Shown here one piece after another: positions 1-5,219 of a stretch of DNA of 5,219 bases. The notes beneath the pieces were generated by a model. It ran no database searches, was not told the origin of the DNA, and worked only from the letters and a program-made list of their open reading frames with translations. The DNA comes from Hyphomicrobiales bacterium (lineage in GTDB: Bacteria > Pseudomonadota > Alphaproteobacteria > Rhizobiales > Xanthobacteraceae): contig PLTE01000408.1 in assembly GCA_003164375.1 (NCBI GenBank), forward strand, positions 1,024 through 6,242. Direction: 5' to 3'. The first letter of the stretch is position 1. The number at the start of each line of letters is the position of its first letter. A program made the translations under genes and the position numbers.

Positions 1-638
1 TAGACCAGGTGCTCGTACATGTCGTCTGACATGACGTGAACATGCGGATGCCGCACCAGCACGTCGGTCACCGCCTTGAGCTCGGCCTTGGTATAGGCAG
101 CTCCAGTCGGGTTCGACGGCGAGTTGAAGATGATCCATTTGGTCTTCGGCGTGATCGCCTTTTCCAGCTGCTCCGGCTTCATCTTGTAGCCGGTGTCCAT
201 CGTGGTGATGACTTCGACCGGCGTGCCGCCGGCGAGCAGCACCATGTCCGGATAGCTCACCCAATAGGGCGCGGGAATGATCACCTCGTCGCCCGGATTG
301 ATGGTGGCGATCAGCGCATTGTAAAGCACCTGCTTACCGCCGGTGCCGACGATGATCTGCGACGGCTTATAGTCGAGCTGGTTCTCGCGCTTGAACTTGC
401 GCGACACCGCGGCCTTCAGTTCAGCGATGCCGTCCACGGCGGTATATTTCGACGACTTGCCCTCGGTGATGGCGCGAATCGCCGCCAGCTTGATGTTGTC
501 CGGCGTGTCGAAATCGGGCTCGCCGGCGCCAAGGCCGATAACGTCGCGGCCGGCCGCCTTGAGCGCGCGCGCTTTGTCCGTGACGGCGATGGTCGCCGAC
601 GGCTTGATGCGCATGATCTGGTCCGCGATGAAGGCCAT
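1..638 (-). CDS. aatA: Aspartate aminotransferase (class I/II, PLP-dependent), N-terminal part
   Basis: Partial gene: 212 complete codons are visible of a family usually near 400, and the C-terminal half lies beyond the left edge. The enzyme exchanges the amino group between aspartate and 2-oxoglutarate in the cytoplasm. The N-terminus MAFIADQIMRIKPSATIAV leads into GLGAGEPDFDTP (residues 35-46), the substrate-carboxylate loop of this family. GTGGKQ (98-103) is the PLP-phosphate loop, PYW (124-126) holds the Trp that stacks on PLP, NSPSNPTGAAY (172-182) holds the conserved Asn176, and SDDMYEHLVY (204-213) holds the Asp that pairs with the PLP nitrogen (probably Asp205) and Tyr208. The Schiff-base lysine is off-window. 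The start is supported by GGAG about 8 bases upstream on the minus strand. The sequence resembles the thermophile/rhizobial (Ib-type) enzymes rather than E. coli AspC. Prephenate or another amino donor/acceptor could also be used; substrate is inferred from family. Confidence 0.95.
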   Translation of the reverse strand, partial: MAFIADQIMRIKPSATIAVTDKARALKAAGRDVIGLGAGEPDFDTPDNIKLAAIRAITEGKSSKYTAVDGIAELKAAVSRKFKRENQLDYKPSQIIVGTGGKQVLYNALIATINPGDEVIIPAPYWVSYPDMVLLAGGTPVEVITTMDTGYKMKPEQLEKAITPKTKWIIFNSPSNPTGAAYTKAELKAVTDVLVRHPHVHVMSDDMYEHLV

Positions 639-667
639 TTCCGAGTCTCCGATTTGAGCGCGTGCTT

Positions 668-694
668 GGTATAGCCGCAGGCCTCGACAGGCAA
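668..694 (-). promoter_or_regulatory. Possible sigma70-type promoter for the aminotransferase gene
   Basis: Read on the minus strand, TTGCCT (689-694) is followed after 15 bases by TATACC (668-673), about 30 bases before the aminotransferase start codon. The hexamers resemble the housekeeping consensus, but the spacer is 2 bases shorter than ideal, so this is a weak candidate. Confidence 0.25.
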
Positions 695-805
695 GCGCAA
701 AACCCTCAATTTTCCCTCACATCTGCGGCATTTATCTCCGAGCGTGCGCCCCGCGCAACACTCCGTTAAGGCCCCCCTGGCCTAATGCCGCGACACCGTC
801 CGGAC

Positions 806-810
806 AGGGA
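806..810 (+). promoter_or_regulatory. Ribosome binding site deciding the GT87-family start
   Basis: AGGGA lies 7 bases before the ATG at 818. The in-frame ATG at 785 has no comparable site in front of it (only AAGG followed by a C-rich run), so 818 is preferred as the start. Confidence 0.55.
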
Positions 811-817
811 AACCACC

Positions 818-2239
818 ATGAAATCCGCGATGCGCCGGGCACGCGACATGTTGCGAAGCGGCGACTGGCTCACGCGTGAGCGCGTCCGGCTCGTCGCCGT
901 CGCGCTCCTGATGGCCTCGGCCGCAGGCTTTCTGTTTCTGGTGGTGACGTCCCACGGCGGCGTCGACGGCCAGGGCCGGCCGCTCGGCACCGATTTCTCC
1001 AATGTCTATGCCGCCGGCACCTATGTCGACGAGGGCAATGCCGCCGCTCCCTTCGACCCGGTGGCGCAATTCGCCCGCGAGCGCGCGATCTTCGGCGACG
1101 ACACCCAATTCTACGGCTGGCACTATCCGCCGTTCTTCCTGTTCATCGCCGCGGCTTTGGCGCTGTTGCCCTATGGGCTTGCGCTCGCGGTCTGGCAGGG
1201 CGTGACGCTCGGACTTTATCTCTTCGTCATCCGGGCAATTCTGAACTCGTCATTCCGGGGTCCGCAAAGCGGGATCCCGGAATCCATAGCCACGGAGAGC
1301 AAAGGACAGGCGCCGGCGATCCCACTCTGGAAACGGTGGTTATGGATTCCGGACAGCCGCTATGCGGCTTCCGGAATGACGTTCGAGTGGCTCCTGCTCG
1401 CGCTCGCCTTTCCGGCGGTGCTGATCAATGTCGGTCACGGCCAGAATGGATTTCTCACCGCGGCGCTGCTTGGCGGCGCGCTGGTCTTGCTCGATCGCCG
1501 TCCGCTCCTTGCCGGCGTTCTGTTCGGCCTTCTAGTTTACAAGCCGCAATATGGCCTATTGCTGCCTATCGTACTTGGCGTGAGCGGCCGCTGGCGCGCG
1601 TTTGCCGCCGCGGCGGCGACGGTCGTCGTCTTGACGCTTGCGACCACGCTCGCATTCGGCATGTCGGCATGGCACGCCTTCGCCGTCTTTTCTGAGTTCA
1701 CGCGCACTGTCGTGCTAGAGCAAGGCAATACCGGCTGGCACAAGATCCAAAGCGTATTCGCCTGGTCGCGCATGTGGGGCGCGCCGGTTCCGCTTGCTTA
1801 CGCCTTGCAGGGCATAACGATGATCGCGATCGCCGCCGCACTCGCCGTGCTGTGGCGGAGCGCCGCGTCTTATCCGCTCAAAGCTTCGGCGCTTTGCCTC
1901 GCCGCTATTCTCGCCACGCCCTACAGCTTCGATTACGACATGATGGTGCTGGCTCCGGCGATCGCCTTCTGCACCGCCGACGGCTTGGCGCGCGGCTTCG
2001 GTCCGTGGGAAAAGACGGCGCTGGCGGCGCTCTGGCTGGTGCCGGTCGTTGCCCGCAGCGTCGCGCAATTGAGCCTGATCCCGCTCGGGGTACCGGCCAT
2101 GCTCGCTGTATTTGTTCTGATATTGCGCCGCGCGGAAATCGTTCGCGCTTTGACGAATTTCGCCGATCCGGTGGCTTTCTGCAGCGCGTCCTCTACAATG
2201 CAGACCGGTTCGGGCGGAATTTCGCGCAAGCGGAACTAG
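818..2239 (+). CDS. DUF2029/GT87-family polytopic membrane glycosyltransferase-like protein
   Basis: The product is 473 residues from the ATG at 818, or 484 from the less likely ATG at 785. A basic N-terminus precedes a first membrane span at about 25-44. Next comes a long periplasmic-type loop with GTDF (Asp59), in the position of the catalytic Asp of GT-C enzymes, and YGWHYPP further on. Later family-like landmarks are INVGHGQNGF, LDRRPLLAGVLFGLLVYKPQ and a C-terminal LATPYSFDYDMMVLAPAIAF span, with about ten hydrophobic stretches in all. GT87 members (for example mycobacterial PimE) transfer mannose from polyprenyl-phosphate-mannose on the outer face of the membrane; the substrate here is unknown. 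Residues about 144-188 are encoded by a palindromic repeat inserted without breaking the frame (separate entry). They fall in a loop between two membrane spans, so the protein may still fold, but activity is not assured. The gene is divergent from the aminotransferase and appears monocistronic. Confidence 0.85.
   Translation: MKSAMRRARDMLRSGDWLTRERVRLVAVALLMASAAGFLFLVVTSHGGVDGQGRPLGTDFSNVYAAGTYVDEGNAAAPFDPVAQFARERAIFGDDTQFYGWHYPPFFLFIAAALALLPYGLALAVWQGVTLGLYLFVIRAILNSSFRGPQSGIPESIATESKGQAPAIPLWKRWLWIPDSRYAASGMTFEWLLLALAFPAVLINVGHGQNGFLTAALLGGALVLLDRRPLLAGVLFGLLVYKPQYGLLLPIVLGVSGRWRAFAAAAATVVVLTLATTLAFGMSAWHAFAVFSEFTRTVVLEQGNTGWHKIQSVFAWSRMWGAPVPLAYALQGITMIAIAAALAVLWRSAASYPLKASALCLAAILATPYSFDYDMMVLAPAIAFCTADGLARGFGPWEKTALAALWLVPVVARSVAQLSLIPLGVPAMLAVFVLILRRAEIVRALTNFADPVAFCSASSTMQTGSGGISRKRN
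1248..1381. repeat. Double-hairpin palindromic repeat (REP/RPE-like) inside the GT87 gene
   Basis: Two 48-base arms (1248-1295 and 1334-1381) are inverted copies of each other, matching at 38 of 48 positions by my alignment. The outermost 11 bases (cgtcattccgg / ccggaatgacg) are perfect. Each arm also folds on itself: 1252-1283 pairs attccggg with cccggaat around an AAA loop, and 1346-1377 pairs attccgga with tccggaat around a TAT loop. The 38-base centre (1296-1333) is not palindromic. The architecture resembles bacterial REP doublets (BIMEs) or small non-autonomous palindromic elements. If TCATT...AATGA (1250-1379, 130 bases) entered with a 2-base CG duplication, 132 bases (44 codons) were added and the frame kept; that mechanism is inference. 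There is no transposase gene in the window. Confidence 0.85.
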
Positions 2240-2247
2240 TGCCCAGA

Positions 2248-2307
2248 TTGAGTGCCACGGCGTTGAGTGCCACGGCGTTGAGTGCCACGGCGTTGAGTGC
2301 CACGACA
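2248..2307. repeat. Tandem repeat, 15-bp unit, four copies
   Basis: The unit TTGAGTGCCACGGCG occurs perfectly three times in a row (2248-2262, 2263-2277, 2278-2292). A fourth copy (2293-2307) ends in ACA instead of GCG. The array begins 9 bases after the stop codon of the GT87-family gene and ends 84 bases before the GST start codon. It is not in a supported coding frame. The near-identical copies suggest recent slippage expansion. A transcript through it could pair weakly, but I see no strong hairpin. Confidence 0.95.
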
Positions 2308-2391
2308 TTGCCGCCGTGAAGTCGTAACACCGCAATAGTCGCGCGTTACTGCGCAATGTAAATTTCAGAGCGGAAAATTCTTGGAGCGGCC

Positions 2392-3024
2392 ATGTTCACG
2401 CTCTATTCGATGCAACGATCGGGCAACAGCTACAAGGCGCGGCTCGCCTTGGCGCAGCTGGGCCTTTCCTATCGGCTGATCGAGATCGACATCCTCAAGG
2501 GCGAGAGCCATACGCCCGAGTTCCTGGCCAAGAATCCGAGCGGCCAGGTGCCGCTCCTTGAAGTCGCGCCAGGACGCTATCTCGCCGAATCCAACGCCAT
2601 CCTCTGGTACATCGCCGACGGCACGCCGCTGGCGCCCGATGACCGCATCGACCGGGCTGAGATTTTACAGTGGATGTTCTTCGAACAGCACAGCCTCGAG
2701 CCGAATATCGGCGCGGCCTATTTTTGGCTCGCTCTGGTCAAGGGCGGCCGCGAGTTGCAGCAACACGCCTTCGAGGATTGGATGGAAGAAGGCTATCGCA
2801 CGCTCGGCGTGATGGAGAAACATCTCACGCTGCACGACTACTTCGCCGCCGACCGTTACACCGTCGCCGACATCGCGCTTTATGCTTATACGCACGTCGC
2901 CAATCAATGCGATTACGACCTCGCGACCTTTCCGGCGATCCTCGCCTGGCTCGATCGCGTTGCGCACGAGCCGGGCCATGTGGCGATGGAATTTCGCCCA
3001 GCCGTCGCTTTTTCGGCCCTGTGA
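2392..3024 (+). CDS. Glutathione S-transferase family protein
   Basis: Complete 210-residue protein, a normal length for soluble GSTs, which conjugate glutathione to electrophiles or reduce peroxides and disulfides in the cytoplasm. The N-terminal thioredoxin-like domain (about 1-76) opens with FTLYSMQRSGNSYKARLAL; Ser10 or Ser13 is the likely residue near the glutathione thiol. NPSGQVPLLE carries the conserved cis-proline (Pro54), and AESNAI holds Glu66-Ser67, which bind the gamma-glutamyl group. The all-helical C-terminal domain (about 86-200) contains the N-capping box Thr157-x-x-Asp160 in DRYTVADIALYAYTH, typical of the fold. The start is supported by TTGGAG about 6 bases upstream. It stands alone between intergenic gaps, so its substrate cannot be read from context. 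The GST class is uncertain. Confidence 0.93.
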   Translation: MFTLYSMQRSGNSYKARLALAQLGLSYRLIEIDILKGESHTPEFLAKNPSGQVPLLEVAPGRYLAESNAILWYIADGTPLAPDDRIDRAEILQWMFFEQHSLEPNIGAAYFWLALVKGGRELQQHAFEDWMEEGYRTLGVMEKHLTLHDYFAADRYTVADIALYAYTHVANQCDYDLATFPAILAWLDRVAHEPGHVAMEFRPAVAFSAL

Positions 3025-3047
3025 GCGCTCCTCATCGGGGTGCGGCG

Positions 3048-3062
3048 TTAACCTTTCATTAA
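3048..3062 (+). promoter_or_regulatory. CtrA-type box, TTAA-N7-TTAA
   Basis: TTAACCTTTCATTAA matches the alphaproteobacterial CtrA full-site consensus TTAA-N7-TTAA and is followed by CC. It can also be seen as two TTAACC half-sites spaced 11 bases apart. It lies 24 bases after the GST stop codon and about 124 bases before the small membrane protein start, so the latter is the natural target. CtrA is the cell-cycle/motility response regulator of this class. Binding is inferred from the motif only, and AT-rich half-sites can occur by chance in intergenic DNA. Confidence 0.45.
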
Positions 3063-3106
3063 CCAAAATCACGAAATCGCCTTTGTTTTTCAAAAGCTTC
3101 GACAAA

Positions 3107-3127
3107 GTCCGGCCGGACCGGCGCCGG
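3107..3127. repeat. Two overlapping GC palindromes
   Basis: GTCCGGCCGGAC (3107-3118) is a perfect 12-base palindrome, immediately overlapped by CCGGCGCCGG (3118-3127). They lie between the CtrA-type box and the small membrane protein gene. They could be an operator or a structured leader, or merely a product of GC-rich composition. Confidence 0.3.
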
Positions 3128-3173
3128 CATCCGGTACGATTTTACACACAGCCGATTCGCCAAAGATCGCGAC

Positions 3174-3178
3174 AAGGA
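3174..3178 (+). promoter_or_regulatory. Ribosome binding site deciding the small membrane protein start
   Basis: AAGGA is 8 bases before the ATG at 3187. The in-frame ATG at 3178 overlaps this site and would have no space for it, so 3187 is preferred. Confidence 0.6.
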
Positions 3179-3186
3179 TGACGATC

Positions 3187-3435
3187 ATGACTGAACTGAC
3201 CGGGACGGTCGGTTTCGGGGCTCCGATGACCGAGAAGACATTTGCCAAGCGGCGGCGCGCCGGCGTCGAGCTGGCCGCAACGCTCGCGCTCGCGGTTTCG
3301 CTGATGATCGCGGCCACTGCGGTGTCGATCGGCATGGCACGCGCGCAAGTGCTGCACACGGCGCACATCAGCACCCAACTGCCGGTTTCTGTTGCCGTGT
3401 TTCTTGGCGCGGTTATGGCTGGCAAGATTCACTAG
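3187..3435 (+). CDS. Small uncharacterised membrane protein, 82 aa
   Basis: I do not recognise this protein. It begins MTELTGTVGFGAPMTEKTF, followed by a basic patch (KRRRAG, about 21-26). A strongly hydrophobic, Ala-rich segment at about 28-51 (LAATLALAVSLMIAATAVSI) reads as one membrane helix or an uncleaved signal anchor. A second, weaker hydrophobic stretch lies at about 65-79 (LPVSVAVFLGAVMAG), and the end is KIH. The positive patch before the helix suggests the N-terminus stays in the cytoplasm. No cysteines, catalytic motifs or pilin-type cleavage motif are evident. The gene has a good ribosome binding site, its own upstream region with a CtrA-like box, and a GC-rich hairpin after its stop codon, which supports a real monocistronic gene. 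An internal start at 3226 (MTEKTF) is possible. Confidence 0.65.
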   Translation: MTELTGTVGFGAPMTEKTFAKRRRAGVELAATLALAVSLMIAATAVSIGMARAQVLHTAHISTQLPVSVAVFLGAVMAGKIH

Positions 3436-3440
3436 CGCGA

Positions 3441-3542
3441 TCATGGTTTGGCGGCGCGTGGGCCGGGCTCGGATGCTGCCGAGCCCGGCCCAAATTCAAA
3501 CGACGCGATGGATACGATTGCGCCGAGGCTGTAGTGCCTCAT
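3441..3542 (-). CDS. Possible 33-aa small ORF with a Shine-Dalgarno sequence
   Basis: On the minus strand, ATG at 3542-3540 opens a 33-codon frame ending in TGA at 3443-3441. It starts MRHYSLGAIVSIASFEF and ends in a Gly/Ala/Pro-rich tail. It is preceded by AAGGGGAG with a 4-base spacer, an unusually good purine-rich site for an ORF this short, though the spacing is tight. The second half of the frame coincides with the 13-bp GC hairpin, which counts against real coding. The opening residues are mildly hydrophobic, but too short for a clear membrane span. No function is suggested. Confidence 0.2.
   Translation of the reverse strand: MRHYSLGAIVSIASFEFGPGSAASEPGPRAAKP
3460..3491. terminator. 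Strong GC-rich hairpin, probable terminator after the small membrane protein
   Basis: GGGCCGGGCTCGG (3460-3472) pairs perfectly with CCGAGCCCGGCCC (3479-3491) around the 6-base loop ATGCTG, 24 bases after the stop codon at 3435. There is no run of T after it on the plus strand (AAATTCAAA follows), and none on the minus strand, so it is not a canonical intrinsic terminator. In high-GC bacteria such hairpins can still end or stabilise transcripts. Confidence 0.6.
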
Positions 3543-3685
3543 GACGCTCCCCTTGGTGTTTCCCCGCTGTAGCGATGCCACGTGAATGATCTCGCTAAAA
3601 GGTCAGGACTGCTGCCGTGACCGCTGAATCCCTGATGCGGCTTGATTGCCGGGGCGATCGACGCCATGTAGGGAACCATCCGCAG
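3492..3685. other. Intergenic leader before the ABC exporter
   Basis: Apart from the possible minus-strand small ORF at its left end, this stretch shows no repeat, RNA gene or convincing promoter. A GGGA at 3671-3674, 11 bases before the exporter's ATG, is the only candidate ribosome binding site and is rather far from the start. Confidence 0.5.
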
Positions 3686-5219
3686 ATGTTTGCAATTTTC
3701 GAACGATTATTGACGCCGACGGCGGCGCCAGAACAACCCGAGCCGCCGCCGGGGCTGGTTGCCTTTCTGTGGCATTTCGCCCGCCAGGCGAAATGGCTGT
3801 TCGCGGCTTTGTTCGTGACCGAGTTGCTCGTCGCGCTGAGCGACAGCGCGGTGCCGTGGTTCATGGGCCGCGTCGTCACCATGGTAACCATGACCCCGCC
3901 CGACCGTTTTCTGGCCGCTAGCTGGCCTTGGCTGCTCGGCATGGCGATTGTCGTAGTCTTGATCAGACCGACGGCAACGCTGACGCGTTATCTGATCACC
4001 AATCAGGCGATCGCCGCGCCGTTCACGGGCTTGATCCGCTGGCAGTCGCATTGGCACGTAGTGCGCCAGAGCTGGGCGTTTTTTCAAAACGACTTTGCCG
4101 GACGGATTTCCAACCGCGTGATGCAGACCGCGCCTTCGGTGCGCTCCACGCTCACCGCGACGATCACGACGGTATGGTACATTTTGGTCTATGGCGCTTC
4201 CGCCATCGCGTTGACGGCATCGGCCGATCGCTGGCTCGCGCTGCCGCTTCTGCTGTGGTTTTCCGGCTACGCCGGGCTCCTGCTCTATTTCGTGCCGCGC
4301 ATGCGCGAGCGCTCGAAGGTGAGTTCGATCGCGCGCTCGACTTTAATGGGGCGCATCGTCGACAGCTACACCAATATTCTCACGGTGAAGCTGTTCGCCC
4401 GCGCCAGCGAAGAGGACCAATATGTGCGCAACGCGGTCGATCGTCACGTCGATCTGTTCTCCGCATCGCAGCGCCTGCTCACCGTGTTCGGGACCCTGCT
4501 CGACATTCTCAATGCGCTCCTGATCGCCGGATCCGGCGCGCTCGCGCTCGGGCTGTGGCGTTACGGCATCGTCGAGGTCGGCGCCATTGCCATGGTGCTG
4601 CCGCTGACGCTTCAGCTCACCAATATGTCGCGCCAGATCGCCAGCCGGATCACCGATATCTTCGAGGATATCGGCGTGGTGCAAGAGGGCATGCTGACCA
4701 TCGCGCAGCCGCTGCAACTGCCCGACCTCGCCGACGCCAAACCGCTGGACGTGCGCTCAGGCCGCATCGAGTTCAAGAACGTGAACTTCGGCTACGGCCG
4801 CGACGTCGGCGTGCTGCAAAACTTCAATCTCACGATCGAGCCCGGCGAGAAGATCGGACTGGTCGGCCGCTCCGGTGCCGGCAAATCGACCGTGGTCAAT
4901 CTACTCTTGCGTTTCTTCGATCTTGAAAGCGGCGCGATCCTGATCGACGGCCAGAACATTTCCGATCTGACCCAGGAATCGCTGCGCTCGCAAATCTCCG
5001 TCGTGACGCAGGACACCTCGCTGTTGCACCGCTCGATCCGCGCCAATATCCGCTACGGCCGCCCCTCGGCGAGCATCGAGGAGATCGAGCGCGCCGCCAA
5101 GCTCGCCCACGCTCACGACTTCATCCTCGATCTGGAAGACTGGAACGGCCGGCGCGGCTACGACGCCCATGTCGGCGAGCGCGGCGTCAAGCTGTCCGGC
5201 GGCCAGCGCCAGCGTATCG
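3686..5219 (+). CDS. ABC-type exporter, fused membrane and ATPase domains (C-terminus off-window)
   Basis: Partial: 511 codons are visible of a family usually 580-620. It is a half-transporter that would dimerise in the inner membrane and use ATP to export lipids, drugs or peptides. The membrane domain has six hydrophobic spans at about 37-60, 80-95, 153-178, 183-204, 264-290 and 293-312, with DSYTNILTVKLFARASEED (226-244), a stretch typical of this exporter fold. The nucleotide-binding domain begins near 358 (SGRIEFKNVNFGYG, A-loop Tyr370). It has Walker A GRSGAGKST (394-402, Lys400), Q-loop Gln442 in SVVTQDTSLLHRSI, and the signature LSGGQRQRI (503-511) at the window edge. Walker B and the H-loop lie beyond it. 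The ATG at 3686 is chosen because an in-frame ATG at 3635 lacks a ribosome binding site. The pattern is of the MsbA/multidrug (ABCB-like) group; the substrate cannot be told. Confidence 0.95.
   Translation, partial: MFAIFERLLTPTAAPEQPEPPPGLVAFLWHFARQAKWLFAALFVTELLVALSDSAVPWFMGRVVTMVTMTPPDRFLAASWPWLLGMAIVVVLIRPTATLTRYLITNQAIAAPFTGLIRWQSHWHVVRQSWAFFQNDFAGRISNRVMQTAPSVRSTLTATITTVWYILVYGASAIALTASADRWLALPLLLWFSGYAGLLLYFVPRMRERSKVSSIARSTLMGRIVDSYTNILTVKLFARASEEDQYVRNAVDRHVDLFSASQRLLTVFGTLLDILNALLIAGSGALALGLWRYGIVEVGAIAMVLPLTLQLTNMSRQIASRITDIFEDIGVVQEGMLTIAQPLQLPDLADAKPLDVRSGRIEFKNVNFGYGRDVGVLQNFNLTIEPGEKIGLVGRSGAGKSTVVNLLLRFFDLESGAILIDGQNISDLTQESLRSQISVVTQDTSLLHRSIRANIRYGRPSASIEEIERAAKLAHAHDFILDLEDWNGRRGYDAHVGERGVKLSGGQRQRI

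Noticed and set aside
36..674. Long plus-strand open frame opposite the aminotransferase
   Set aside because: It is rich in Arg/His/Asp with no recognisable domain and lies antisense to a clearly conserved aminotransferase; a typical shadow frame in GC-rich DNA.
785..817. ATG at 785 as the GT87 start
   Set aside because: It has no good ribosome binding site, while the ATG at 818 has AGGGA at suitable spacing; the extra 11 residues are polar and add no recognisable element.
1248..1381. Complete insertion sequence or frameshifted pseudogene
   Set aside because: The element is only 134 bases with no transposase, and the host frame continues without a stop on both sides, so neither an IS nor a broken gene is supported.
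2248..2307. CRISPR array
   Set aside because: The 15-base units abut directly with no spacers, so this is a simple tandem repeat.
1715..2356. Minus-strand open frame that would read the 15-bp repeat as WHSTP pentapeptides
   Set aside because: The rest of the frame is antisense to well-supported GT87 membrane sequence and has shadow-type composition. The pentapeptide repeat is only a consequence of a 15-base unit.
3635..3685. In-frame ATG at 3635 as the exporter start
   Set aside because: No purine-rich site precedes it, and the extra 17 residues are charged and unlike the N-terminus of this family.
3928..4926. 332-codon plus-strand frame within the ABC exporter
   Set aside because: Low-complexity Arg/Ala-rich product in another frame of a gene with intact Walker A, Q-loop and signature motifs.

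Overview
The window looks like a piece of chromosome from a high-GC alphaproteobacterium, most likely Hyphomicrobiales (Bradyrhizobium/Rhodopseudomonas-like). This rests on the GC-rich codon use, the type of aspartate aminotransferase, a full-consensus CtrA-type box, and a palindromic 'cattccgg...ccggaatg' repeat of a kind I associate with these genomes. The taxonomic call is inference; no rRNA or other marker gene is present.

Layout. Bases 1-638 (minus strand) hold the N-terminal half of a class I PLP-dependent aspartate aminotransferase, which runs off the left edge. Divergent from it, 818-2239 (plus) encodes a polytopic membrane protein of the DUF2029/GT87 family, with a 134-bp double-hairpin palindromic repeat sitting in frame inside its reading frame. 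Four copies of a 15-bp tandem repeat follow its stop codon. A complete glutathione S-transferase family gene lies at 2392-3024 (plus). The next intergenic gap carries a TTAA-N7-TTAA box and palindromes, followed by a small uncharacterised membrane protein (3187-3435, plus), a strong GC-rich hairpin, and a 250-bp gap with a possible tiny minus-strand ORF. From 3686 to the right edge (plus) is most of an ABC-type exporter with fused membrane and ATPase domains, cut just after its signature motif.

The genes do not form an obvious pathway or operon. Each plus-strand gene is separated from the next by 150-250 bp, so they are probably separate transcription units: amino-acid metabolism, envelope glycosyl transfer, glutathione-dependent detoxification, an unknown membrane peptide and an exporter. 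I found no defence system, phage, insertion sequence with a transposase, CRISPR array or RNA gene. The most notable features are the in-frame palindromic element inside the GT87 gene, the tandem repeat just downstream of the same gene, and the CtrA-like box before the small membrane protein.
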